Of a stretch of 64,000 nucleotides of DNA, positions 34,429 through 43,493 are shown in pieces. A program made the position numbers and the translations under genes. The notes below the pieces were generated by a model. That model did not search any database, was not told the DNA's origin, and was given only the letters and a program-made list of their open reading frames with translations. The DNA is from Mesorhizobium erdmanii USDA 3471. GTDB taxonomy: Bacteria > Pseudomonadota > Alphaproteobacteria > Rhizobiales > Rhizobiaceae. How positions within the stretch are numbered: the first letter of the stretch is position 1; each line of letters begins with the position of its first letter. Where the stretch lies: positions 1-64,000 of the forward strand of contig NZ_AXAE01000022.1 in the NCBI RefSeq assembly GCF_000472705.1, given 5' to 3'.

Positions 34429-34484
34429 CGATTGACTATCGGCAAGCCGGCGCAACATAGGAGCGCGCCTTGCCGAGTCAATCG
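34429..34484. promoter_or_regulatory. mgtE promoter within a long inverted repeat
   Basis: cgattgact-at-cggcaag (34429-34446) and cttgccg-agtcaatcg (34469-34484) form a 16-bp inverted repeat with one 2-nt bulge and a 22-nt loop. The right arm supplies a minus-strand -35 TTGACT (34476-34481), with TATGTT (34454-34459) 16 bp on as -10, giving mgtE a leader of about 140 nt. A mirrored TTGACT lies in the left arm. The symmetry suggests a regulator site over the promoter. Confidence 0.6.
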
Positions 34485-34576
34485 CGGTGAGGGGGAAAAC
34501 GGTGCCAGATGGCTCTGATCGCGAGACTGTGATCGCCCACTGCCGTGCTGCCCGGCAAGTCGCTGTGATATCTCGG

Positions 34577-36469
34577 TTATTTCTGCTTCAGCCGACGCGA
34601 GAAGCGCAGCCATTTGTCTTCGACCGGCCGTGGCTGGGTGAGAATCGTGGTGAGTTCTACAGGCAAGGTCGGCGTTAGCGGCTTCTTGGTGGCGACGCCG
34701 TCGGCGATCATGACGATGGAGTGGTAGAACTCGGTGCCGGCAGCCGATCTTGGCGCCACCGCTTCGTGCATGACGCTGATCACCGTCACATCCGCGCAGT
34801 TGTCCTTGATCGCCTGATGGAAGGCGATCTTGCCCTCCGGGTCGAGGGCACCGGTCGCCTCGTCGAGGAACAGCAGCCCCGGCTGCTGCAGGATGATGCG
34901 AGCCACCACCAGCTTCTGTTTCTGGCCGCCGGACAGGACCTGGTCCCAGCTCTTGCCCTCGCGGCTCTCATTGGCCATTTGTTCGATGAAGTCGCCAAGG
35001 CCGGCCTTGTGCAGCGCCGACGCAACATGGGCATCGCCATGATCGTGTTCGGAGCCTGGCAGGCACACCAGCTGCTTCAGCGACACTTGCGGGAGCTTGA
35101 CCTCCTGGGCGGCATAGAAACTCTTCACCCCGTCAGGGAAGACGATGGTGCCGTGGCCATAGGGCCAAAGGCCATTGATCGCCTTGATCAGGGAGGTTTT
35201 GCCACAACCGGATTCGCCCTTCAGGAAGGTCCACTCGCCACGCCTGAAGCGCAAATTGGCAGCGCTGACGAACGGCGTTGCGTCCTCGCCCTGATGCGCC
35301 AGTTCGAGCTTTTGGATGGTCAGACCGAAAACCGGGTTCTGGCTGGCATAGTGGAAATCGGAACGGCCAGTCTGGCTGTAGAATGCCTGCGGGTGCTGAA
35401 CATTCTCGATCGCGTTAGCCAGTTCGGTGACACGCTGGCTGTTGGCGCGCAAAGTGGCAATGGCCGGCATGACATGGATGAACCACGAGCACTGGCTGAT
35501 CAGTTGGGCGACCATCTCAGACCCGGTGATATAGCCTTTGTAGTCCAAGCGATTGTGGATGAACGACACGAGGCCGGGACCATAGGCGACGATTCGGGCG
35601 CCAATGAAGTTGTAGATCAGCTCGAATGACGTGTAGCTGTTGTTGACGACATTGAGCCTGCCCCAGGTTTTGTCGATATCCACGTAGAGCTTGTCGTGCA
35701 TCGACTTTTGTACGTCCTCGCCATGCGAGGCGGCGACATGGAAGCTGCGGCGCAGGAATGTCGTCAGTTCACTGCGGTAGCTGCCCTCGGCCTGCTGCAT
35801 GCGGATATTGAGCCGCTCGAGCATGCGCCCAAGCTTGACGGCGATCCAAGTGTTCAGCGGGACGTAAATGGCGACGGCGAGGAAAGCCAGTACCGCGCTG
35901 CCATAACTTCCGAGGAACTCCAGTCCCTTAACCTCGACCGAGGATCCAATCAGATTTTCGCCGATGAAGTAGAGCGAGGTCGCGACACCCAGAACGCCCA
36001 TGGCGAGACCAATCGCCCCGCCGGTCATGTCCTTGATCGATTCCTGGATACGCTGGTCGATGTTGTCGGGCGCGACGATGCCGCCTGCCGCCGAGCCATG
36101 CTGGGCATGGAAATGGGTATGATTGCCGTCGAGCAGAGCCTGATTGAACTGGCTATTCAGCCAGCCACGCCACTTTCGGTGCAAGGTCGCGGAGACAAGG
36201 CCGCGCACGCCGGTAAAGCCGGCATCCTTGAGTACGACCAGCAAGACGAGTACACCGGCATTGGTGAGGATTGTCTCCAGCGGGTTCGGGTTTGCCGCAT
36301 CGTGGAAGAAGGCAATCGAATTGCCCAACTCGCCCAAAGCCACGGCAAACCAGACACCGGCCTTGCTGGAGAGCGCCGTCAGGAGCGCGATGACCACGGT
36401 GAGGGTCCAGGCTTCCTTCCAGCGCTCGGACAACCAGTAGGCCTTCATCAGCCCCCAGAAACTGCGCAT
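34577..36469 (-). CDS. SbmA/BacA-like ABC transporter, fused permease and ATPase (BclA/YddA type)
   Basis: 630 aa from ATG 36469; the frame is open to 36574. The first ~370 residues form an ABC_membrane_2 (SbmA/BacA-like) domain with six or so membrane segments and motifs such as LHRKWRGWLNSQFNQALLDG, DNIDQRIQESI and EGSYRSELTTF. The C-terminal ATPase has Walker A GESGCGKTSL, signature LSGGQKQKLVVARI and Walker B LLFLDEATGALD. BclA proteins of this layout import antimicrobial or nodule peptides in Bradyrhizobium. Whether this copy does so is inference. Confidence 0.85.
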   Translation of the reverse strand: MRSFWGLMKAYWLSERWKEAWTLTVVIALLTALSSKAGVWFAVALGELGNSIAFFHDAANPNPLETILTNAGVLVLLVVLKDAGFTGVRGLVSATLHRKWRGWLNSQFNQALLDGNHTHFHAQHGSAAGGIVAPDNIDQRIQESIKDMTGGAIGLAMGVLGVATSLYFIGENLIGSSVEVKGLEFLGSYGSAVLAFLAVAIYVPLNTWIAVKLGRMLERLNIRMQQAEGSYRSELTTFLRRSFHVAASHGEDVQKSMHDKLYVDIDKTWGRLNVVNNSYTSFELIYNFIGARIVAYGPGLVSFIHNRLDYKGYITGSEMVAQLISQCSWFIHVMPAIATLRANSQRVTELANAIENVQHPQAFYSQTGRSDFHYASQNPVFGLTIQKLELAHQGEDATPFVSAANLRFRRGEWTFLKGESGCGKTSLIKAINGLWPYGHGTIVFPDGVKSFYAAQEVKLPQVSLKQLVCLPGSEHDHGDAHVASALHKAGLGDFIEQMANESREGKSWDQVLSGGQKQKLVVARIILQQPGLLFLDEATGALDPEGKIAFHQAIKDNCADVTVISVMHEAVAPRSAAGTEFYHSIVMIADGVATKKPLTPTLPVELTTILTQPRPVEDKWLRFSRRLKQK

Positions 36470-37313
36470 CGAGGATACCGGCGTCAAATGCGACGGCCCT
36501 GGGGCGCCGCCGTGTAGTCTATCCGGTACTGACTCCTGCGATCGTCTGCCGATCCGAATCACGATCCCGCCCAAACCTTTTTTGTTTTGTTACGGATGGT
36601 AACACCAATTGATCATTTTCCATTAATTTTTGTAGGGGGGCGGAGAGATTGAAGTTCCAGCCGTGTCGGCAAGGCAACAGAATGGTGTTTTCGAAGGTTG
36701 CATGGGAACAGGCGATCAAGCACTTTATCGCAATGATGTCAGATGGTTACAGATTTGCCAACGAGTTCGTCGCAGCTTCCCTTGGGGAAGGTATTCACAC
36801 GATTTTGTGACTCGTTCTAGCTTGTCTGGCAGGCCGGTTTTTCATTCCGGGCTGACCAAAAGCCACGAAAATGTGCCGCCCTCGATGTCTGATCGCTTGC
36901 CGTTGTCGCCCTAGCCGGGAGCCGATGCGAGCTTCGACGCGGTCGGTAGCGCAGACCCTCCGGCCGTTGTCGACACCCATGGTTGTCCAACAGGGAAGCT
37001 TTACGATGCACGCGCGCGCCCGCACTTGAAGCTTTCGTTCTCGCCGTCGGTCTGCCTCTTTTCGCTTGGGTATCTTTGGCGCATGCAGCCAAACAGAGGA
37101 TTGCTGCCGGCACCGAGGGCCAGATCGAGTTCAACACGATGACACGAGGCTCGCCTACGGCTAGGGCTGAAGCGCCGGGCCCTTCTTCTGCCAGTCATCG
37201 ACGAAGGGACTGACCTGCACCGCCACAAATGGCCATGGATTTTTCATCAGCAAGGCCAAGGTGACAGTGAAGTAACCGCCGCGTCTTCTCGCGCCGGGCA
37301 AGGCCGGCTGACC
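36470..37313. other. 844-bp region with no confident gene
   Basis: AT-richer near 36580-36640 (possible promoter for the ABC gene on the minus strand). It has one plausible 42-codon plus-strand frame (36682-36810, listed separately), a TTG-started frame at 36983-37213 with a hydrophobic leader-like segment (EAFVLAVGLPLFAWVS), and a minus-strand tail at 37161-37247 (MKNPWPFVAVQVSPFVDDW). The last reads protein-like but is too short to assign. The region looks like decayed genes. Confidence 0.5.
36682..36810 (+). CDS. Possible 42-aa small protein
   Basis: ATG 36682 is preceded by aagg at 36671-36674, a good spacing. The product starts MVFSKVAWEQAIKHFIAMMS and continues through RFANEFVAASLGEGIH, which could form two amphipathic helices. 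Codon use is less GC-biased at third positions than neighbouring genes. It may be a small gene or the start of a decayed one. Confidence 0.3.
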   Translation: MVFSKVAWEQAIKHFIAMMSDGYRFANEFVAASLGEGIHTIL

Positions 37314-37994
37314 TCAGCCGACCTTGTCCAGTTCGCCGCGAGCCTTGGCGGCCGCCACCTGGCGGATCGCATCAGCCAGTGTGTCGACATCCTGCGCGCC
37401 CATCACGGCATATTTGCCTTCGAGCAGGAAGCACGGCACGCCTGATATGCCCATGCGCGATGCCGTGGCGATTTCGGTGCGCACCGCTTCGACATCGGCG
37501 TCGGTCGGCAAGAGGGTGGCCACCACGGAGGCGTCCATGCCGGCGTCGCGGGCCGCTTCCACCAACACGGCATGGTCGCCGATGTTGACACCTTCCTCGA
37601 AATTCAACTGGAACAGGCGACGGACCAGCCTGTTCTGCACGGCTTCACCGGCAGCACCCGCCCAGCGGATAAGGCGGTGCGCATCCAGCGTGTTCGGCGC
37701 CACCTTAATGGCGTCGAAGGCAAATGAAATGCCCTCTGCTTCGCCAAGCGGCTCGATGCGAGCATGGATCTCGCGAATGCGCTCGTCGCTGCCGAACTTG
37801 GCCAGCATGTACTCGCGGCGGTCCTTGCCTCCCGGCGGAATGGTCGGATCGAGCTGGAACGGCCGCCAGCGTATATGGACATCGACATCGCCAGCCGATG
37901 CAACCGCCTTGTCCAGCCGCTTCTGGCCGATGAAGCACCAGGGGCAGACGACATCCGACACCACATCGACGGTTATGGCGTTCGCTTCGCTCAT
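37314..37994 (-). CDS. DsbA-family oxidoreductase (FrnE-like)
   Basis: 226 aa from ATG 37994. The thioredoxin-fold active site CPWC lies in DVVCPWCFIGQKRL, and the cis-Pro loop in ISGVPCFLLEGKYAVMGAQ. No signal peptide is present, so it is cytosolic, as for FrnE and 2-hydroxychromene-2-carboxylate-isomerase relatives. It may reduce or isomerise disulfides in cytosolic proteins under stress. It follows the peptide-binding protein gene at 16 bp, same strand. Confidence 0.88.
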   Translation of the reverse strand: MSEANAITVDVVSDVVCPWCFIGQKRLDKAVASAGDVDVHIRWRPFQLDPTIPPGGKDRREYMLAKFGSDERIREIHARIEPLGEAEGISFAFDAIKVAPNTLDAHRLIRWAGAAGEAVQNRLVRRLFQLNFEEGVNIGDHAVLVEAARDAGMDASVVATLLPTDADVEAVRTEIATASRMGISGVPCFLLEGKYAVMGAQDVDTLADAIRQVAAAKARGELDKVG

Positions 37995-38010
37995 CTCGAT
38001 CTCCGGATTT

Positions 38011-39828
38011 TCAGTTCGGTTTGCGCCACCATGTCGGCAGCTGATAACCGAATATGGGCGTCTTCTTCGGATGTTCCAGGTAATTCCAGTACGCAAGCCA
38101 CTGCTGCGTGTTGTACTGCGTCGGCACCATGTAGTTGCCCGAGATCAGCAGCCGGTCGAGAACGCGAACCGCGGCGACATAATCTTCCTTCGAGCGGGCG
38201 CGCAACATGGCGTCGATTACCGCATCGATCGCCGGGTCGGCAACGCCGGCGAGATTGAACGAGCCTTCGGTCCTGGCCGCGGCGGACGACCAACGCCCGA
38301 TCTGCTCGATGCCAGGCGACAGCGAATTGTTGAAGCCGCTCGAGCCGATCAGAGCCTCGAAATCGAAACGCTGCTTGCGCGACTGGATCTGATCGCCGTC
38401 CAGGCTGCGGATGCTGACGTTGATGCCGATCTTCTCCAACGTGCGCTGGTAGATGCCAGCCAGGCGCTCCTCGTCCTGCGACGCGGTCAGGATCTCGAAT
38501 CCGAAAGGTTTGCCGTCGGGATCGAGCATCGTGCCGTCCTGCACGTGGTAACCGATGCTTTTCAAGAGATCGAAAGCCGTCTTCAGCACCTTGCGGTCCT
38601 GGCCCGAACCGTCGGTCACCGGCGGTTTCCAGGTGCCGTCCATGATCTCGGCCGGTACGCGGCCGGGGTAGGGCGCCAGCAACGCCTTTTCCCGGTCGTC
38701 GGCCGGATGGCCGAGCGCGGAAAGCTCGGAGCCCTGCCAATAGCTCATCGTGCGCGTGTATTTGCCACCGAACAGGTTCTTGTTTGCCCATTCGAAATCG
38801 TAAAGCATGCCGAGCGCACGCCGAACCACCGGATTGGAGAATTTCGGTAGCCTGGTGTTGAACAGGAAACCGGTCACGACAGGCGGAATGCCGGTGTCGA
38901 AGGTTTCAGTGACGACCTCGCCCTTGTGGAAGGCGGGAAAGTCGAGATCGCGCTCGCGCTTCACAGGATCGCTGTCGTCGTCGATGGCGCAAAGGCCCTT
39001 CTTGAAGGCTTCGAGCTTGGCGTTGGCGTTGAGAAAATATTCGATGGTGATCTGGTCGTAATTGTCGAAGCCGCGTTTGGCGGGGGCGTCCTTGCCCCAA
39101 TATTCCGGATTGCGTTTGAAGACGATGCGCTGGCCGGGCGTCACCTGTGCGATCGTGTAGGGGCCGCTGCCGATCAACGGCTTCAGCGTTGTCTTGTCGA
39201 ACGTCTCCATGTCGAACGCATGCTTGGGGATGACCGGCGTCAGTGCGATGATCAGGGGAAACTCGCGATCGGCCTTGTCGTTGAAGGTGAAGCGCACGCT
39301 GTGGTCGCCGGTCTTTTCCAGCTTGGCGATCCTGGCCATGCGGTCGCTGTAGGGCGGGCGGCCCTTTTGCGTGTAGGCATCATAGGTGAACAGCACATCT
39401 TCCGGCGTCACCGGCTGCCCATCCGACCATTTGGCCTTCGGGTTGAGGTGGAATTCGATGCTCTTGCGCTCCGGGTCCATGTCGGCGGTATCGGCAAGCA
39501 GCCCATAAAGGGTAAAAGCCTCATCCGCATTGCGCTGCATCAGCGGCTCGAAGATCAGATTGCCGTAGATCGTGTCCATCATGCCTCGGGCCGTCGTGCG
39601 CAGGCTTTTCAGGATGAAGGGGTTGAGGTTGTCGAAGCTGCCGACGACGCAATAAGTGATGCTGCCGCCCTTCGGCGCGTCGGGATTGACGTAGTTGAAA
39701 TGGGCGTAATCGGGCGGCAGGGCGGGTTCGCCCTGCATGGCGATCGCATATTTCGGCTCGGACAGCGCCGGCAGCGACAGGGTGAGAAATGATATCGCGG
39801 TGATCAGCCAAACAAGAACGCGGCCCAT
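38011..39828 (-). CDS. Peptide ABC transporter substrate-binding protein (SBP_bac_5)
   Basis: 605 aa from ATG 39828 with aaggag directly upstream. A signal peptide ends at PALSEPK. The SBP_bac_5 domain shows YAIAMQGEPALPPDYAHFN, RKSIEFHLNPKAKWSDGQPVTPEDVLFTYDAY and the YLQR-like WYPTE-equivalent tail NYMVPTQYNTQQWLAYWN. The long form resembles YejA-like microcin/oligopeptide binding proteins. No permease or ATPase is adjacent here. Confidence 0.87.
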   Translation of the reverse strand: MGRVLVWLITAISFLTLSLPALSEPKYAIAMQGEPALPPDYAHFNYVNPDAPKGGSITYCVVGSFDNLNPFILKSLRTTARGMMDTIYGNLIFEPLMQRNADEAFTLYGLLADTADMDPERKSIEFHLNPKAKWSDGQPVTPEDVLFTYDAYTQKGRPPYSDRMARIAKLEKTGDHSVRFTFNDKADREFPLIIALTPVIPKHAFDMETFDKTTLKPLIGSGPYTIAQVTPGQRIVFKRNPEYWGKDAPAKRGFDNYDQITIEYFLNANAKLEAFKKGLCAIDDDSDPVKRERDLDFPAFHKGEVVTETFDTGIPPVVTGFLFNTRLPKFSNPVVRRALGMLYDFEWANKNLFGGKYTRTMSYWQGSELSALGHPADDREKALLAPYPGRVPAEIMDGTWKPPVTDGSGQDRKVLKTAFDLLKSIGYHVQDGTMLDPDGKPFGFEILTASQDEERLAGIYQRTLEKIGINVSIRSLDGDQIQSRKQRFDFEALIGSSGFNNSLSPGIEQIGRWSSAAARTEGSFNLAGVADPAIDAVIDAMLRARSKEDYVAAVRVLDRLLISGNYMVPTQYNTQQWLAYWNYLEHPKKTPIFGYQLPTWWRKPN

Positions 39829-40061
39829 GACCGTCTCCTTAATAGGTCGGCTTGATGATTCGATGCGCACCCTAGCATGAGGCAGCTGTGTGCCGGCCAA
39901 TGGTGTCATCAAGAATTACAAGTGGGCGGGCTGGATTCAGCACCGCTTGCAGTGTAACACGCCGTCCGAAGTCATTCTGTTGCCTCATTTCGGCAACAGG
40001 TAGCTTGACCACGCGGCGCACAGAAGCCGGTTCCGGGATCATTTGAGAGGAAGTGCACGAC

Positions 40062-40691
40062 ATGACGAGCCTGAACAGCAATGCGTACCGCCTTTCGGTC
40101 ATGGCCGCGGGCGTGGTCGGCTTTCTGGGTGCAGGACTTCCCTCTGCTTCCGCACAGCAGCAGCCCCAGATTCCACAGGGTTGGTTCAAGGCTTGCACCA
40201 AGCAGGAAGACGTCGACATCTGCAACGTCCAGAACATCGTTACCGCCGGCAACGGCCAGCTCGTCACCGGTGTGAGCCTGATCGAGCTCAAGGGCAAAGT
40301 GAACCGCAAGGTGTTCCAGGTTACGGTCCCGACCGGTCGCCTCGTGCCTCCCGGCATTGGCCTGCAGATCGACACCGGCAAGGCGCAGAAGCTCGATTAT
40401 GTCATCTGCTTCCCGGATCGTTGCGTGGCCGAGGTGCCGCTGACCGACCAGCTCGTCGCCTCGTTCAAGAAAGGTCAGGGCATCACGCTGACCTCGATCA
40501 ATTTCCAGAACCAGGCCAACCCGATCAAGATCGCCCTGCAGGGCTTCAGCGGCGCCTATGATGGCCCGCCGCTGCAGCAGTCGGACATCGAGGACCGGCA
40601 GAAGAAGCTCCAGGACTTTGTCGCCAAGAACAACCAGGACTTCGCCAAGAAGCTCAAGGACGAGCAGGACAAGGCCAAGACCGCCAACTGA
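40062..40691 (+). CDS. Invasion-associated locus B (IalB)-like protein
   Basis: 209 aa from ATG 40062, with gagaggaag upstream. A signal peptide (ending SASAQQ) is followed by an IalB domain containing WFKACTKQEDVDICN, VPTGRLVPPGIGLQID and YVICFPDRCVAEVPL. Four cysteines are placed as two pairs. The last 40 residues are lysine- and aspartate-rich. The family is named after Bartonella invasion but is found widely in non-pathogenic Rhizobiales. It is monocistronic with a clear terminator. Confidence 0.87.
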   Translation: MTSLNSNAYRLSVMAAGVVGFLGAGLPSASAQQQPQIPQGWFKACTKQEDVDICNVQNIVTAGNGQLVTGVSLIELKGKVNRKVFQVTVPTGRLVPPGIGLQIDTGKAQKLDYVICFPDRCVAEVPLTDQLVASFKKGQGITLTSINFQNQANPIKIALQGFSGAYDGPPLQQSDIEDRQKKLQDFVAKNNQDFAKKLKDEQDKAKTAN

Positions 40692-40722
40692 TCACCGGTT
40701 CGGGTCTTTCTCGAATCAAAGA

Positions 40723-40749
40723 AAAAGCGGGGTCATGCCCCGCTTTTTT
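40723..40749 (+). terminator. Rho-independent terminator
   Basis: Stem agcgggg / ccccgct with a tcatg loop, flanked by an A run and a T run (aaaagc...gctttttt), so it can act in both directions. It lies between the IalB-like gene and the convergent hspQ gene. Confidence 0.9.
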
Positions 40750-40792
40750 CGTTTCAGGCCATGGTTCGATTTCCTGACGGATGGCTCGAAAG

Positions 40793-41116
40793 TCAGTGCC
40801 TGGACTGCCGTTTCGGCTCGTAGCGTCCGTCCGGCTTCTTGTCGAACATCTCTTTGATCTGCGGGTGGCGGACTGGCTCGCCCGACTGATCCTCAAGCAG
40901 ATTCTGCTCCGACACGTAGGCGATGTATTCGGTTTCCGAATTCTCGGCGAGGAGATGGTAGAAAGGCTGGTCCTTGCGCGGCCGCACATCAGCGGGGATG
41001 GCTTCGTACCATTCGTCGGTGTTGGCGAATTGCGGATCGACGTCGAAAATGATGCCTCGAAACGGAAACAGCCGGTGGCGAACCACCTGTCCAATCGCGA
41101 ATTTGGCTGTTTTCAT
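40793..41116 (-). CDS. hspQ: Heat shock protein HspQ (hemimethylated DNA-binding YccV-like)
   Basis: 107 aa from ATG 41116. It matches the YccV/HspQ domain: KFAIGQVVRHRLFPFRGIIFDVDPQF, PFYHLLAENSETEYIAYVSEQNL. HspQ modulates Lon and other proteases in E. coli and is heat-induced. The tail (KPDGRYEPKRQSRH) is basic. The assignment by family is firm; the role here is by homology. Confidence 0.9.
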   Translation of the reverse strand: MKTAKFAIGQVVRHRLFPFRGIIFDVDPQFANTDEWYEAIPADVRPRKDQPFYHLLAENSETEYIAYVSEQNLLEDQSGEPVRHPQIKEMFDKKPDGRYEPKRQSRH

Positions 41117-41264
41117 CGTACTCACCACTGAATTCCTTGAGTTTATTTGGCGCAGACTCCGAGCGAATTCAATCCCGAAGCGCTTGAACGCCTTCAAGCT
41201 ACGCAGAATGCGGAGCAAAGGTTTTTGATCGATGCCGCGATGTCGCGATAAATCCGCAAAGTCG

Positions 41265-42479
41265 CTACTGCTGCCGCATTGGTTTTCGCGGGCGGCCCGC
41301 AAGTGCTGCAAAACCGCTGCCGGGACGAAGCCCTTCGCGCATGAAGAAGGCGCGTAGCGGCGCAAAGCCGCCGAGCGCGCTGAGGCCGGCGCCGCGTGCC
41401 ATCTGCGCCGGCAGCATGTCGGAGAGCAGCGACATGTTGAGCAGGTTGACCGCGCCGCTGCGAGCCAGAATGTCGGGCCGGCGCCTGAAATCGTAGGCTG
41501 CGAGAGCCTTGGCGTTGCCAGGATCGCCTCGATTTTCGTTAGCAATTCCAACTAGATCGTCGATATCCCTGATGCCAAGGTTGAGGCCTTGCGCGCCAAT
41601 CGGCGGAAACACATGCGCGGCTTCGCCGACAAGCGCTACCCTGTCTCGCGCAAAACGCAGGGGCGTCACCGTCGAAAGCGGATAGATCTGGCGGCCGGGC
41701 TCCACCGTCACGCGCCCCAGCATCGACTGCATCTGCTGCTCGACCCGCATTGAGAGCGTTGCGTCATCCAGTGCGGCGAGCTCCTTTGCGGTCTCGGGTT
41801 TCACCACCCAGACGAGGCTCGAGCGCTTGCCGGGCAACGGAACCTGCGTGAACGGGCCAGTCTCGGTGTGGAACTCGGTCGAGGTGAAGGCATGCTCGCT
41901 TCCATGGCCGAAATTGAGCACGAATGCGGCCTGCGGATAGGCCCGCGAGCCGGTCGAAATGCCCGCTGCCTCGCGCGCCGGCGACTGGCGCCCATCGGCG
42001 GCGACCACCAGCGATGCGCCAACCTCACTGCCGTCGGCGAGGGTCGCATGGGCCTCGTCGGCATCGAGACGCCAGGTCTTCACCATCGATCTGCGCCATT
42101 CGATCCCCGAATGCGCTGCCACCTTGCCAGCAAGCGCCGGGCCAAGGACGCTGTTGGGCAGGTTAAGGCCGAACTGGTCCTCGTCGATCTCGCTGGCCCG
42201 GAAGGTGACGACGGGACTGCGGATCAGCCGTCTGGTCGCATCGACGATGCGCATGACTTTCAAAGGGGCGGCCTTGGGCTTGATATCTGCGAGGACATCA
42301 AGCCGCTCCAGAACCTTCAGGGCTGGGTTCATCAGGGCCGTGGTGCGGCCATCGGGGGGCGACGCCTCAGGCCCGACAAGCGTCACCGGGAAGCCGGCAT
42401 CGGCGAAAGCCAGTGCTGCGATCAGGCCTGCCGGCCCGGTGCCGGCAATCAGTATCGGCGCTGTTTGCTGATGCTCCAA
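41265..42479 (-). CDS. UbiH/UbiF-family FAD-dependent hydroxylase
   Basis: 404 aa. The FAD-binding motif is ILIAGTGPAGLIAALAFADAG, with ADGRQSPAREAAGI and DRVALVGEAAHVFPPIGAQGLNLGIRD as the GD-type motif. It belongs to the ubiquinone-ring hydroxylase family; the exact carbon is not decided by sequence. An R-rich middle and C-terminal Gly/Pro tail are normal. It is divergent from the DUF2182 gene. Confidence 0.88.
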   Translation of the reverse strand: MEHQQTAPILIAGTGPAGLIAALAFADAGFPVTLVGPEASPPDGRTTALMNPALKVLERLDVLADIKPKAAPLKVMRIVDATRRLIRSPVVTFRASEIDEDQFGLNLPNSVLGPALAGKVAAHSGIEWRRSMVKTWRLDADEAHATLADGSEVGASLVVAADGRQSPAREAAGISTGSRAYPQAAFVLNFGHGSEHAFTSTEFHTETGPFTQVPLPGKRSSLVWVVKPETAKELAALDDATLSMRVEQQMQSMLGRVTVEPGRQIYPLSTVTPLRFARDRVALVGEAAHVFPPIGAQGLNLGIRDIDDLVGIANENRGDPGNAKALAAYDFRRRPDILARSGAVNLLNMSLLSDMLPAQMARGAGLSALGGFAPLRAFFMREGLRPGSGFAALAGRPRKPMRQQ

Positions 42480-42591
42480 GATCGGCTTCCGGCTTGCGAT
42501 GCGGGGCGGGCCACCAGGCCTGCCAGTCGATGAGCATATAGGTCAGATCATGCGGCTTGATCAACGCGGCGATTCGGCCCATTCGGGTGTC

Positions 42592-43479
42592 ATGACCGGC
42601 CACCAGGACGATTTCAGCCATCTCGACCGCGCCGGCCGCGCCATGGCCGATATCGCGCGCCACCCGCGCCTGACGGTCAATATCATTGTCGGCGCCGGTA
42701 TTCTGCTCGCCTGGCTGTCGTTGGCCGCGATGGCCGTTCGCGGTGCCGAGGCTCGGGGCAGCGCGCCCGGCGACACGCTCCTGCGCGGCTTGCCGCAGCT
42801 GCCGCTGCCCGATTTCCTCGAACGGTTCTTCGCGCTCTGCCTGTCGCCGGCGCCGCTGGACGCCAGCATCGGTCTGCGTGCCGTGGCACTCAACCTGATG
42901 TGGTTCCTGATGGCAATCGCTGCGATGCTGCCGTCCGCGGCACCGATGATACGCACCTATTGCGAGATCGCCGACACAGCCCGGATCAAGGGCGAGCCGG
43001 TCGTGCACCCGCTGGTGCTGGTTGCTGGCTATCTCGGCGTCTGGCTCGCTGCCTCGATGCTGTTTTCGGCGCTGACACTGGGCCTGCATGCATTCGCCGC
43101 GTCCGGCGACATGTACGATCCGCTGCTTGGTATTGCCGGCGCGCTCGCCTTGCTGGTTGCCGGTCTCTACCAGTTCAGCGGCCTCAAGGAGGCCTGCCTG
43201 AAGAAATGTCGCAACCCGTTCTCGGTCCTGTTTTCGAATTGGAGCGCCAAAGCCATCCGCGTCTTTCGGCTCGGTGTCGCGCAAGGGCTCTGGTGCCTCG
43301 GCTGCTGCTGGGCGCTGATGCTCGTGATGTTCGCGGTCGGCGTCATGAACATCTTCTGGATGGCGCTGATCGGCCTGTTCACCCTGATTGAAAAACAGAC
43401 GACCGGCCGTCTTCCAACCCGGCTGGCCGGTGCGATACTGCTTGTCTGGGCAGCCGCGCTGCTAGTAGTCTCGCTGTGA
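42592..43479 (+). CDS. DUF2182 predicted metal-binding membrane protein
   Basis: 295 aa from ATG 42592; the frame is open to 42499, which would leave only 20 bp to the divergent ubiH-like gene. About six membrane segments are present. DUF2182 motifs: LMWFLMAIAAMLPSAAPMIR, YQFSGLKEACLKKCRNPF and LGVAQGLWCLGCCWALMLVMF. The conserved cysteines and histidines suggested metal binding (COG5486). It precedes the DUF1326 gene with overlap or close spacing. Confidence 0.85.
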   Translation: MTGHQDDFSHLDRAGRAMADIARHPRLTVNIIVGAGILLAWLSLAAMAVRGAEARGSAPGDTLLRGLPQLPLPDFLERFFALCLSPAPLDASIGLRAVALNLMWFLMAIAAMLPSAAPMIRTYCEIADTARIKGEPVVHPLVLVAGYLGVWLAASMLFSALTLGLHAFAASGDMYDPLLGIAGALALLVAGLYQFSGLKEACLKKCRNPFSVLFSNWSAKAIRVFRLGVAQGLWCLGCCWALMLVMFAVGVMNIFWMALIGLFTLIEKQTTGRLPTRLAGAILLVWAAALLVVSL

Positions 43480-43493
43480 GTGGGGGAACTTCA

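Noticed and set aside
37324..38850. 508-aa plus-strand open frame
   Set aside because: Antisense to the DsbA-like and peptide-binding protein genes; serine/arginine-rich composition typical of a shadow.
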